Shown here: positions 25,312-33,294 of the stretch, piece after piece | How the letters are laid out: each line of letters begins with the position of its first letter | Numbering within the stretch: position 1 is the first letter of the stretch | Source of the DNA: Acidobacteriaceae bacterium | GTDB lineage: Bacteria; Acidobacteriota; Terriglobia; Terriglobales; Acidobacteriaceae | Direction of reading: 5' to 3' | Length of the DNA: 43,655 bases | Assembly: GCA_027452245.1 (NCBI GenBank) | Contig: DAIDGW010000056.1 | Span: 1 to 43,655 of the forward strand | Notes under the pieces: generated by a model | The model's input: the letters and a program-made list of their open reading frames with translations, nothing else | Told to the model about the DNA's origin: nothing | Database searches by the model: none | Translations under genes and position numbers: made by a program

Positions 25312-25447
25312 TGTAGGTTGTCAGAATAGATGACAACGGCCGCGTTGATAAAAAAGTAGATCTGTTGCCGCGTCTGCCACAATTCACGACATTTCTCGCC
25401 GCGATTGATGGCAAGATCCTATGCTTTTGTCACAATAAGTGGCATAT
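25312..25447. repeat. Left end of element B: four TnsB-type repeats
   Basis: Copies at 25312-25338 (terminal), 25373-25395, 25396-25415 and 25425-25447. In the consensus orientation they read TTGTCA or TGCCA, then A/T-rich spacer, then TGnCAnA or CGGCGA. They fit the right-end copies of element B (TTGyCA) better than those of element A (TTTTCA). The remaining 25448-25614 shows no convincing gene. Confidence 0.72.
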
Positions 25448-25614
25448 TCCTACATCCCCGAACGAGGACTACATGCAAGCCCAGGGCTTCGGGGTGACTC
25501 GCCGGGCCCTCATGTTCGAAACGCTACTCGTCCAAAGAAGCCCGCTGCGCCCAGTGCAGCGTGAATTCCCGCAGGAATCGAATCGCTTGAACGGCCCAAC
25601 TGCCGTCGTCCTGA

Positions 25615-26442
25615 TTACTGTTCCGCCAGGAGCGGCTTCAGCTCCCGCTCGAAAGCCGCCTCGTCCATCGCCCCTGAAAAGATCGCCGCCAGCCTCCCCT
25701 GCTTATCGACAAGGAAAGTCGCGGGCAGCGTTTCGACCAGTGGCGCCATAACAGACCGGCCCTTGCCGCCGGACATGACCGGATAGGTAATGCCGTAATC
25801 CGCAACAAATCGCCGCACCTTGTCCGGCGCGCCCTCGTCCACATTCACGCCCACGACTTGCAGCCCCGTCGATTTATAGCGGTCCGACAGGCGCACGAGC
25901 GCCGGCATCTCTTTCCGGCAAGGCCCGCACCACGTCGCCCAAATATTCAGGAGCACCACCTGGCCGCGATGATCGTTCAGCTTCCACGGCTTGCCGTCGA
26001 GACCGACAAAGGCGAGATCGGGCATCGGCTTTCGCGCCGCCGTGCTTGTCTTGCCGGCTTCCGCGGCCACGGCTTCCTTTCCCTCGAAACCCGTCTCGTT
26101 CTTCTCCACCGCCTCCAGCACAACCCCGATACTGACCACCGCGGCCATAACCCAGAAAACGACCTTCTGCCCCCGTTTCCCTTGCGCCGCACAGGCCTGC
26201 CCCGGCCCGAACACGCCACGGTACGCGAAAACCAACCCGGCCACCGCCGCCGCGATGAAGGCCGGCCTGTACTCCTCCAGCATTTTCAGATGTCCGGCCC
26301 AAGCGCCGCCGAAGCCGAGCGCCGCGAGCACCGGCGCGCTAAGGCAGCACGTGGAGGCGAGGACCGCAGCGCCGCCCGCCACCCAGGACCCGAGCCCCGC
26401 TTTTGCATCCCCTGAAACCATGTCATTCTCCGAACTCGTCAT
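25615..26442 (-). CDS. MerT-like membrane domain fused to TlpA/ResA thioredoxin domain
   Basis: 275 aa. Residues 15-110 form a MerT-like three-helix domain with the vicinal pair STCCLSAP (Cys 32-33) and the Cys-containing loop GQACAAQ. Residues about 138-275 are a TlpA/ResA-type thioredoxin with WATWCGPC (Cys 172 and 175) and the cis-Pro segment LPATFLVD. The third helix would export the thioredoxin domain to the periplasm. The chain thus joins a metal channel to a thiol oxidoreductase that could reduce or release the bound metal. ATG 26442 has AGGGATCGGAA upstream; the longer frame to 26721 is not supported. Last gene of the cadC-led operon. Confidence 0.86.
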   Translation of the reverse strand: MTSSENDMVSGDAKAGLGSWVAGGAAVLASTCCLSAPVLAALGFGGAWAGHLKMLEEYRPAFIAAAVAGLVFAYRGVFGPGQACAAQGKRGQKVVFWVMAAVVSIGVVLEAVEKNETGFEGKEAVAAEAGKTSTAARKPMPDLAFVGLDGKPWKLNDHRGQVVLLNIWATWCGPCRKEMPALVRLSDRYKSTGLQVVGVNVDEGAPDKVRRFVADYGITYPVMSGGKGRSVMAPLVETLPATFLVDKQGRLAAIFSGAMDEAAFERELKPLLAEQ

Positions 26443-26539
26443 TTCCGATCCCTGTCTTTTAAAAGCATTCGGTGGCTCACCCCGCCGCGCCCTTTGAACC
26501 CCCTCCCGGCCCGTCTGAAGAAAAACCCATGGAGACCTG

Positions 26540-26926
26540 TCAGAGAGTTTCGATAGCCTTGCGGAGCTTCGCCTGAACCCGCTCAGCTGCCTGCTTGAGG
26601 AGCGGGTTATCGATCGCCTGCATGGAGGCAACAGGATCGATAGCGGCGACTTCCGTTTTACCCTCCACGGTCTCCTGAACGACGACGTTGCAGGGCAGCA
26701 TCGTTCCGACCTTATCCTCAAGTTGAAGCGCCTCGTGGGCGAGAACCGGGTTGCAGGCTCCCAGGATGCGATAATTCCGAAAATCGACGTTGATTTTCTT
26801 CTTCAGCGTATCCTTCACGTCGATCTCGGTAATAATGCCGAACCCCTCCCGCTTCAATGCTTCGGTCGCCCGCCGCACGACTTCTTCAAACGGAATGGAT
26901 AGAGTTTTCGCAAAATAATAGCTCAT
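26540..26926 (-). CDS. DUF302 family protein
   Basis: 128 aa, recognised by the DUF302 pattern: YYFAKTLSIPFEEVVRRATEALKREGFG at the start (given here in outline), LGACNPVLAHEAL with a single Cys, and MLPCNVVV with a second. The two cysteines (about 58 and 79) could form a metal or heme/FMN-related site; the biochemical role is not established. DUF302 proteins are frequent beside metal P-type ATPases and thiol oxidoreductases. The ATG overlaps the stop of the P-type ATPase gene (ATGA), indicating translational coupling. No signal peptide. Confidence 0.87.
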   Translation of the reverse strand: MSYYFAKTLSIPFEEVVRRATEALKREGFGIITEIDVKDTLKKKINVDFRNYRILGACNPVLAHEALQLEDKVGTMLPCNVVVQETVEGKTEVAAIDPVASMQAIDNPLLKQAAERVQAKLRKAIETL

Positions 26927-28920
26927 CGGCTTCCTCCCTGCTTTTTACCAACGAATGCGTGCGACCGACTCCATTGATTCGCCTCGCTTGCGCTCGCACT
27001 GCGCAGCAGCCGCGAGGAGTTTCCCAGGATCACCAGGTCCGGCAGCGATTGGGCCGCCGCCGCGAGGATCGGCGGCAGGAACCCGAGCGCGGCGAACAGC
27101 AGGCCAGCCAGGTTGTAGACGGCGGTGAAACCGATATTGAGCTTCACCACGCCCATCGTTCGCTGCGCGATCGAAAGCACTTCCGGCACCAGCATCCAGT
27201 CGTCGCGCAGCAGCGCGATGTGAGCCGCTTCGATAGCCACATCCGTGCCAAATGCGCCCATCGCGATTCCCACATCGGCCTGGGCCAGCGCCGGCGCATC
27301 GTTGACGCCGTCGCCCACCATCATCACCGTCTTCCCTTGAGCCTGGTATTCCTTCACCACGGCAATCTTGTCTTCCGGCAGCAGGCGCGCGCGGTAGGCG
27401 ATTCCAAGGCTTCCGGCCAGCGCCGCCGCCGTTTGCTCGTTGTCGCCCGTCAGAAGCTCGATATGCCGGATGCCGAGCGCGCGCACTCGCGCAAGGGCGT
27501 CCGCTGCTTCCGGCCGCACCGTATCGGCGGCTGCGAGAAGCCCGATGAGAGCGCCGTCCCGCTCGACATAAAGCAGGGTTTTGCCATCTCCTTCCAGCGC
27601 AGCCGCGCCGGACTGTTCGCCTTGATCGCGCATCATGCGTCGGCTTCCGACGCTCAGCCAGGCCCCTTCGACGCGCGCCTGCACGCCGAGGCCGGGCACG
27701 GCCCGGAAGTCTTCTGCCGGCGGAAGCCCGAGATCCTGTTCCACCGCCGCGCCGCGCACCGCTTCGGCCAGTGGATGCTCGGAGAAGCGCTCCGCCGCCG
27801 CCGCGAGCCGGAGAACCTCGCGCGGGGAAAAGCCGTTGAGTGGGACCACGTCCGCGAGCCGCGGACGACCCAGCGTCAGGGTTCCGGTCTTATCGACGAG
27901 CAGCACGTCCGCGCGCGCCAGGGATTCTAGATACTTCCCGCCCTTGATGAGCACGCCGCGCTTCGCCGCCGCGCCGATCGAGGCCAGCAGCGCAACCGGC
28001 GTAGCCAAAGCAAAAGAGCACGAGCAGGCAACAACCAGGACGGCCGCCGTCGAGAGAGCGTTCCGGCTCAGGAGAAACGTCAGCAGCGCCACGCCCGCGA
28101 CCACAGGAAGATAGTAGCCGGAGAATTTATCGGCTACGCGCTGTACATCGGCGCGATGCGCCTCAGCGCCTTCCACCAACCGTATGACCCGGCCGAACGT
28201 CGTATCCGGCCCGACGTGGATCGTGCGCAGGCGCACGCTTCCCAGCCGCGCGATCGATGCGGCGTAGACCTTGGTTCCGGCCGCCGCCTCCACCGGCATC
28301 GACTCGCCCGTAATCGCCGCCTGGTCGATGGTCGCCTGACCGCTGATGACCTCGCCATCGACGGGGATCTTCTCGCCGGGCCTCACCACAACGATGTCTC
28401 CGGGAGAAAGGCTCTCGACCGGCACTTCCGTTTCAGCGCCGTTGCGCTCCACGCGCGCGGTCTGCGGCGCCAGTGCCGCCAGTTCGCGGATCGCATGCCG
28501 TGCCCGCTCGCCCGTGAAGCGCTCCACGTAGTCGGCGAGCCGCATGAAAAAGATAATCAGGACCGCCGTCGCCCATTGCCCGATGACGAGCGCGGCCAGA
28601 AGCCCCGCCGTCATGAGCGTCTGCGAGGTGACACGGCGCTTCAGGGCCGCACGAATGACGTTTCGGAACACCGGATAGCCGAAAAGCAGAACGACCGCGA
28701 CGCCGGCATACCACGGCACCCGTTCCGTATAGGGCTCCAGAAGCCCGAGCCACTCGCCGAGCACAACCACCAGCAAGACGGCCGCGACGACTGCGACAAA
28801 GAGCGCTCGCATCAGGCGGCCAAACCGGTTTGCCGACGCCTCGCGCGGCTGAGGCTCGCAGGCGCATTCCGCGCAGCCCGCCTCACCCCCTGAAACTTCG
28901 ATTGTCTTTTGCACCGCCAT
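26923..28920 (-). CDS. Heavy-metal P1B-type ATPase with CSC membrane motif
   Basis: 665 aa. A Cys-rich N-terminus (Cys 16, 19 and 21, GCAECAC) replaces a full HMA domain. Membrane helices follow, then an actuator domain with TGES (204), the membrane metal motif VVACSCSFALATP (Cys 299, Ser 300, Cys 301), DKTGT (Asp 343), SEHPLAEAV and GDGVNDAPAL. The usual motif is CPC; here Pro is Ser. The general layout is of the CadA/ZntA-like group exporting soft divalent metals. ATG 28920 is preceded by AGGAAACAGCG. It lies 12 bp after the ABC ATPase gene. The substrate is probably Cd, Pb, Zn or Hg, inferred from the CadC-like repressor that heads the operon. Confidence 0.88.
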   Translation of the reverse strand: MAVQKTIEVSGGEAGCAECACEPQPREASANRFGRLMRALFVAVVAAVLLVVVLGEWLGLLEPYTERVPWYAGVAVVLLFGYPVFRNVIRAALKRRVTSQTLMTAGLLAALVIGQWATAVLIIFFMRLADYVERFTGERARHAIRELAALAPQTARVERNGAETEVPVESLSPGDIVVVRPGEKIPVDGEVISGQATIDQAAITGESMPVEAAAGTKVYAASIARLGSVRLRTIHVGPDTTFGRVIRLVEGAEAHRADVQRVADKFSGYYLPVVAGVALLTFLLSRNALSTAAVLVVACSCSFALATPVALLASIGAAAKRGVLIKGGKYLESLARADVLLVDKTGTLTLGRPRLADVVPLNGFSPREVLRLAAAAERFSEHPLAEAVRGAAVEQDLGLPPAEDFRAVPGLGVQARVEGAWLSVGSRRMMRDQGEQSGAAALEGDGKTLLYVERDGALIGLLAAADTVRPEAADALARVRALGIRHIELLTGDNEQTAAALAGSLGIAYRARLLPEDKIAVVKEYQAQGKTVMMVGDGVNDAPALAQADVGIAMGAFGTDVAIEAAHIALLRDDWMLVPEVLSIAQRTMGVVKLNIGFTAVYNLAGLLFAALGFLPPILAAAAQSLPDLVILGNSSRLLRSASASEANQWSRSHAFVGKKQGGSR

Positions 28921-28932
28921 CGCTGTTTCCTT

Positions 28933-29628
28933 TTATGCCCGCCGCGCCGTCACCTGTTCCGCCGCGACCACGCGGCCGTCCTTCATCGAGATAATACGGC
29001 CCGCCTCCCGCGCCAGCTCCGCGTTATGCGTCACCATGACAATCGTCAGGCCCTCCCGGTTCAGTTTCCGGAAGATTTCCATGACGGTTTCGGCATTGTG
29101 GGAATCGAGGTTGCCGGTTGGCTCATCCGCAATCAGCACCCTCGGGCCGTTCATGAGCGCGCGCGCGATCGCGACCCGCTGCATCTCTCCTCCCGAGAGC
29201 TGGGAGGGAAGATGCTTTGCGCGTGGCCCGAGGCCCACGCGCTCCAGCAGGTCCCGTGTTCGGTCCGACCGATTGTTGTTCCGTCCCGCGAACACCGCGG
29301 GGAGTTGCACGTTCTCCTGTACGGTGAGCGTCGGCAGCAGAAAGAATTGCTGGAAAATGAAACCGATCTTTTCGCCGCGAATCTTCGTCAACGCCCGCTC
29401 CGAAAGCGTTCCCGTCTCCTGGCCGTCCAGGCGCACGCGCCCGCCGTCCGGCTTGTCCACGCAGCCGATGAGATTGAGCAGCGTCGTCTTGCCCGAACCG
29501 GAGGGACCGACGACCGCCACGAATTCACCCGGCGCGATCGAGAGGCTCACGCCGTCCACGGCCGCGATTGTCTCGCTGCCGCGCCGGTAGGTCTTGCGCA
29601 CCTCGGAAAGCTCGATCATGTCACTCAT
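28933..29628 (-). CDS. MacB/LolD-type ABC transporter ATPase
   Basis: 231 aa. Walker A GPSGSGKTT (about 41-49), Q-loop FIFQQFFLLP, signature LSGGEMQRVAIARAL, Walker B VLIADEPTGNLD, and the H-loop VMVTHN. The segment ALTKIRGEKIGFIFQQF matches the LolD/MacB subgroup and is the part left as a fossil at 1925-1993. It pairs with the FtsX-type permease gene directly upstream; its ATG (29628) overlaps the permease end by 8 bp. Such pairs act mechanically on periplasmic or lipoprotein substrates rather than as classical importers. Confidence 0.92.
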   Translation of the reverse strand: MSDMIELSEVRKTYRRGSETIAAVDGVSLSIAPGEFVAVVGPSGSGKTTLLNLIGCVDKPDGGRVRLDGQETGTLSERALTKIRGEKIGFIFQQFFLLPTLTVQENVQLPAVFAGRNNNRSDRTRDLLERVGLGPRAKHLPSQLSGGEMQRVAIARALMNGPRVLIADEPTGNLDSHNAETVMEIFRKLNREGLTIVMVTHNAELAREAGRIISMKDGRVVAAEQVTARRA

Positions 29629-30781
29629 TGCGAACAGCCTCCATCGGCGGGACGCTGGAAGCCCGCCAGCTCGGGTAAAGCCCAGCCAACGCCCCAATGC
29701 CGACCGCCACGCCCAAGGTAAGCGCGAAGACCTGCGGATCGAAGACAAGCATCTTGCCGCCCGGAGCGTAGGGCAGGACGCCGCGGATCAGCGTATCGGC
29801 GAGGGTCGAGCCAAGCGCGCCGACCGTCACGCCGAGCAGTCCGCCGGCGAGGCAAAGGACCACGGTTTCGATGAGCACAATCTGAAACACGCTTCCCGGC
29901 GAAGCGCCGATGCAGCGCATGTAGCCGAACTCGCGCAGCTTCTCCATCACGGACATCAGCACCGTGTTCAGAACACCCAGGACGGCGATAACGAGCGCGA
30001 TCGAGAGCACCGCAAACATGAGCGTTTTGCTGGACCCCACGAGCGCGAGAATCTGCTGGATCATCTGCTGCGCCGTAACCACGTAGACATCGGGAATTTG
30101 CTCGATGCCGTCCTTGACGCTGTCAAGCTGCGTCGTCACATCGGCGATGTTCACCCCGGCGCCCGTGAGTTTCCCTTCTTTATGGAACACCTTCTGCGCG
30201 GTCTTCAGCGGAATGAAGAAGAAGCCGTCATCCTCGCTTCCCGTTCGGTCCACGATGCCCGTGACCTTGAACTCCGTATCGATTTCCGGGAAATAAATCT
30301 TGTCGCCGACATCGCGCTTTTCCACGCGCGCGGCCTCCGCGCCCAGGATGATGGAGTGCGGATCGGTAAACCAGCCCCCCTTGAGCTTCCAGTTCGTGCG
30401 CAGCTTGTAAAACTCGTCATCGACGCCGTAAAACAGGTCCATGCGCCTCCCCTCGCCCGGCACGGAGAAAATCAGCATGCCCGTGACCGCGCGCACACCG
30501 GGAACCGCGCGGATCGCCGGCAGGCGGCTTTCGGGCAGGAACTTCGGTATTTCCCCGCCGTGCAGCGCGAGCGAGGCGGCCTCCATCGGGCAGCCTTCCG
30601 TGGAGACGAGCATGTGAATGCCGGAGTCAGACATTTCCTTTTTCAGGGAAGCGTCATAGCCCTTATTGAAGGAGAGAAGGCTGAACAGGGTTGCGCTCGC
30701 CAGGGCCACGCCCGCCACGGTCAGCAGCGAGCGGGCCGGCTTGCGGAGCAGGTCTTTCAGGCTGAGCGTCACAAGGTTCAT
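29621..30781 (-). CDS. FtsX/MacB-type ABC transporter permease
   Basis: 386 aa. An N-terminal helix (RSLLTVAGVALASATLFSLL), a large periplasmic MacB-like domain (about 45-250) and three C-terminal helices (FAVLSIALVIAVLGVLNTVL and two more) end with YPSWRASSVPPMEAVRNE, the typical FtsX tail. It partners the ATPase at 28933, with an 8-bp overlap, and its own ATG overlaps the stop of the upstream small exported protein. No outer-membrane TolC or adaptor gene is adjacent, although an outer-membrane barrel is three genes upstream. The substrate is unknown. Confidence 0.9.
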   Translation of the reverse strand: MNLVTLSLKDLLRKPARSLLTVAGVALASATLFSLLSFNKGYDASLKKEMSDSGIHMLVSTEGCPMEAASLALHGGEIPKFLPESRLPAIRAVPGVRAVTGMLIFSVPGEGRRMDLFYGVDDEFYKLRTNWKLKGGWFTDPHSIILGAEAARVEKRDVGDKIYFPEIDTEFKVTGIVDRTGSEDDGFFFIPLKTAQKVFHKEGKLTGAGVNIADVTTQLDSVKDGIEQIPDVYVVTAQQMIQQILALVGSSKTLMFAVLSIALVIAVLGVLNTVLMSVMEKLREFGYMRCIGASPGSVFQIVLIETVVLCLAGGLLGVTVGALGSTLADTLIRGVLPYAPGGKMLVFDPQVFALTLGVAVGIGALAGLYPSWRASSVPPMEAVRNE

Positions 30782-31218
30782 TTCACTTCCACTCCCTTCG
30801 CCGCTATTCTGACCTCAGCTTCCCCGGCTTCTTTTTTCTCGCCCTTCTCGCCCTTTTCGGCAGCTTCAGCGGAACCGCTGTGACGCACTTTCACAATCCC
30901 GTAGAGCCGCACGTGCGTTCCCTTCTTGAGTTGCACGACTTCGGACGCCGCGACCGGCGGATCGACTTCGATGATGTCGAACTTGTCCTTGAAGTAGAAA
31001 TCCGCGCCGTCGGAGCAGGCCCCGCCGTGCGTTCCCTCAACCACCACCATCTTCCCCGCGTAGGCGTCCGGCTTCGCGACGAGCTGGGCCAGGGTGACCT
31101 TCTGCGCTTTCGCGTCGATTGCATCGCCGTACCGCTTTTGCTGCGCCATGGCGCTCCCTGCCGTCAGCAGGACGAGCGCCGCTATTACTGTCAGTGTGAC
31201 TGTCTTCAGTGCTTTCAT
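30778..31218 (-). CDS. Exported small protein, DUF4920-like OB-fold
   Basis: 146 aa. A clear signal peptide (TVIAALVLLTAGSAMAQQ) is followed by a beta-rich domain: TLAQLVAKPDAYAGKMVVVE, a Cys in GGACSDGADFYFKD, and VRLYGIVKV, a pattern I associate with periplasmic OB-fold proteins such as DUF4920. A low-complexity Glu/Lys/Gly segment (about 118-132) precedes the end. It overlaps both neighbours by 4 bp (ATGA), so it is tightly coupled to the FMN-binding protein and permease. The single mature cysteine may bind metal. Function unknown. Confidence 0.72.
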   Translation of the reverse strand: MKALKTVTLTVIAALVLLTAGSAMAQQKRYGDAIDAKAQKVTLAQLVAKPDAYAGKMVVVEGTHGGACSDGADFYFKDKFDIIEVDPPVAASEVVQLKKGTHVRLYGIVKVRHSGSAEAAEKGEKGEKKEAGEAEVRIAAKGVEVK

Positions 31219-31847
31219 GGGTTCTTTTCTCCTTGTTGATCGAGGACTCTGTAAAAAACGAGCATCTTTCGGATCACCGACGCGACGGTGCGGGAGGCCT
31301 CCGCGGCATCGGTCGAGGCGGGATTGAGCGTGCTTCCCACCTCGAAGCTGTCCGCCCTGGTCTTTCCCTTGAACTGGCTGAGAAAGGCGGGCGATTCAAG
31401 GTCTTTGGTCACGCGTTCGCGCGACCGCTGGATATAAGCGCCAAGAATTGTTCCGGCGTTGTCCACGCCGATAACGACCTCAATCACGCCGTATTCGCCC
31501 TTGCCCGCCAGCGCGATGATGGTCCCGACCTTGCGCGGCTTGCCTCCCACCGCGCCGATGATGTCGTAAAAATTGAACTCGCCGCCCTGCGACGGTTCCT
31601 CGATGCGCGCGCCGAGTTGCTTCTCGATCGCGCCGATGTTTTCCGGCGTGAATTTGACGGTGATCGTCTTGTAATCCCGCGCGTCGGGGAAAATCTTCTG
31701 CATCGTGCGCTCCGGATCGCGCCACACGCAGACATCCGCCAGCGCCGGCACGGCGAAGAGCACGAGCGCGAGAAACACGAGCAGCGCGCTGCTAAAGCAG
31801 CTTGCTGAACTCGTAGTAGAGCTGAAGCGTAAAGCCATAATGTTCAT
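31215..31847 (-). CDS. Periplasmic FMN-binding domain protein (RnfG/NqrC-like)
   Basis: 210 aa. An N-terminal signal or anchor helix (ALLVFLALVLFAVPALADVC) is followed by an FMN-binding fold: MQKIFPDARDYKTI, a glycine-rich beta segment (GKGEYGVIEVVIGVDNAGTI), FLSQFKGKTRADSF, and near the end STDAAEASRTV, in the place where relatives attach FMN through Ser/Thr. Such domains carry electrons across or along the membrane (RnfG, NqrC, NosR). The start at ATG 31847 has AGGACGGG upstream and lies within the end of the barrel gene (about 56 bp overlap). It could supply electrons to the thiol proteins of this operon; that is inference. Confidence 0.78.
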   Translation of the reverse strand: MNIMALRFSSTTSSASCFSSALLVFLALVLFAVPALADVCVWRDPERTMQKIFPDARDYKTITVKFTPENIGAIEKQLGARIEEPSQGGEFNFYDIIGAVGGKPRKVGTIIALAGKGEYGVIEVVIGVDNAGTILGAYIQRSRERVTKDLESPAFLSQFKGKTRADSFEVGSTLNPASTDAAEASRTVASVIRKMLVFYRVLDQQGEKNP

Positions 31848-32778
31848 CCCGTCCTGATTGATACGTCCCCGCCGTGCGGAAAAAAAGTCCCTGGCGAAGT
31901 TGATAAGTGAACCCGAGCCCCGCCCCATGCCCCGCGTTCTCCGGGTTCAAGTAAGCCGTGTTCCAGTAGGCATACCGGGTATTCAGCTCCAGCTTTGGCG
32001 TCAGCGCGTAATCGCCGAGCAGCACGCCGCCGCCCACGCCGCGGTCGTTATCGGTCCCGCCTACGCCTTCTGCGCGGAGGGTAAGCGGGCCGAAAGCTTT
32101 GGTGGCATCAACGGCAAAGCGCCTTTCGTCCGCATTCGGGCTCGTGAATCCGAACGTCGGATCGAGAAGAACCCGGGCCACGAGCGTTGAAAACCCGAGC
32201 TGCGCGTCGCCCTGGACGTAGGCGACACGCGCCGTAAGCACAGGATTTGCCTGCGAACTAATGAAGCGCTGATCGCTAAGCCCGTCGCTCACGGACACGG
32301 CATAATCCCAGGAGCCGTAACGGCCGAACGCCTCCGCGCCCGTGTCCTTGCGAATGCCGAGGCTCGTCTTCTCCAACCCCTGAAGGACGAGCCGTTCCGT
32401 GTCATAGGTGGCCAGCAGGCCGAACGGGAGCAGGTATTGTCCGGCGCGCACGTTCCACTTCCCGAGCGGGCCTTTGTACTGGAGATAGAGCTGGTACGGC
32501 CGCACGCGGCTGAAGTTGTCGTCAAAGTCCGCTTGGGCGACGCCGATCCAGCGGTCGCCGAACTCGTCAGCCCAGACCTTCCGCAGGTTGAGAAACGCCC
32601 CGGTAAGCTGCGGCTGAAACGGCCCGGTCTCGCCGGGGTTCTCCCGCTCGGTCGTGACCCGCCCGTCGAGACCGCCCGACACCTGCAAGCTTTGCGCATG
32701 CGCGGAGGACAGGCAGAGCGTGACGCCCAGCAGCGTCAAAACAACTCTCGACCGGCAAGCGACGACGACGTTCTTCAT
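31792..32778 (-). CDS. Outer-membrane beta-barrel protein (porin-like)
   Basis: 328 aa from ATG 32778: signal peptide (VVLTLLGVTLCLSSAHAQ), then many amphipathic beta strands with aromatic girdles (YQLYLQYKGPLGKWNVRAGQ, YALTPKLELNTRYAYW) and a terminal strand ending YGFTLQLYYEFSKLL, typical for insertion by the BAM complex. The TTG/GTG starts at 32799/32793 lie nearer an AGGA and are an alternative. It follows the cadC-like gene. It may provide the outer-membrane exit or a structural site for the redox proteins of the operon. Its presence shows that the host has an outer membrane. Confidence 0.78.
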   Translation of the reverse strand: MKNVVVACRSRVVLTLLGVTLCLSSAHAQSLQVSGGLDGRVTTERENPGETGPFQPQLTGAFLNLRKVWADEFGDRWIGVAQADFDDNFSRVRPYQLYLQYKGPLGKWNVRAGQYLLPFGLLATYDTERLVLQGLEKTSLGIRKDTGAEAFGRYGSWDYAVSVSDGLSDQRFISSQANPVLTARVAYVQGDAQLGFSTLVARVLLDPTFGFTSPNADERRFAVDATKAFGPLTLRAEGVGGTDNDRGVGGGVLLGDYALTPKLELNTRYAYWNTAYLNPENAGHGAGLGFTYQLRQGLFFRTAGTYQSGRDEHYGFTLQLYYEFSKLL

Positions 32779-32802
32779 CGGGGGAAACCACACAAACAAT
32801 TC

Positions 32803-33198
32803 CTAATCGGCAACTTCTTGCAGCGTGTCGGAAACGAGCTGGGCCGCGAACTCGCTCCGAATGGAGTAGTAGGCCATCTTTCCGTCGTTGCGGTACTTGA
32901 GCAGCTTCAGGTCGCGCAGCTTTCGCAAATGGTGCGAAGCCGTGGAGACGCTCAGCCCGATGACATGCGCCATGTCGCACACGCAGAGTTCCTCACCATC
33001 CTTGAGCGCGTGAAGAATTTTCAGGCGCGTCCGGTCCGCGAGCGCCGCGAAGGTCGCGCGCATGTCCTCCAGGGCTTCCTCGGAGGGGAGTTTTTTTTGC
33101 AGCTTGCGGACGAGGTCCTCTTTGAAGCACGGGACATTGCAGAGTTCCTCCGCCTCACCCCGCTGCGGCCTGGCTTTCGTTTTCACATCCACGCTCAT
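32803..33198 (-). CDS. cadC: CadC-like ArsR-family metal-responsive repressor
   Basis: 131 aa. N-terminal cysteines (LCNVPCF, Cys 20 and 24) and the alpha-3 site ELCVCD (Cys 72 and 74) reproduce the four-thiol Cd/Pb/Bi site of CadC. The winged helix is VIGLSVSTASHHLRKL. It therefore probably senses Cd(II), Pb(II) or Zn(II) rather than arsenite and derepresses the nine-gene operon that follows (32778 down to 25615). ATG 33198 has TAGGAGA seven bases upstream. A longer frame to 33348 runs through the promoter and is rejected. Confidence 0.9.
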   Translation of the reverse strand: MSVDVKTKARPQRGEAEELCNVPCFKEDLVRKLQKKLPSEEALEDMRATFAALADRTRLKILHALKDGEELCVCDMAHVIGLSVSTASHHLRKLRDLKLLKYRNDGKMAYYSIRSEFAAQLVSDTLQEVAD

Positions 33199-33231
33199 TG
33201 CAATTCTCCTAACATTCGCACGTATATGATA

Positions 33232-33260
33232 ATAATAGCATGAGGTATTGGAACCGTCAA
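33232..33260 (-). promoter_or_regulatory. Promoter of the cadC-led operon
   Basis: On the minus strand TTGACG (33260-33255), 17 bp, then TATTAT (33237-33232), about 35 bp before the cadC-like start. The AT-rich sequence around the -10 (TATTATTATCATATACG) is the likely repressor-binding area, but no perfect dyad is seen. Confidence 0.7.
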
Positions 33261-33294
33261 ACCGCGTGGAAGTGCGCCAACGAATCATGGGACG

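Noticed and set aside
25365-25751. 128-codon plus-strand frame at the left end of element B
   Set aside because: It runs through the TnsB-type repeats and then antisense to the MerT-TlpA gene.
29594-30883. 429-codon plus-strand frame
   Set aside because: Antisense to the FtsX-type permease; composition is rich in Arg, His and Ala, typical of a shadow frame.
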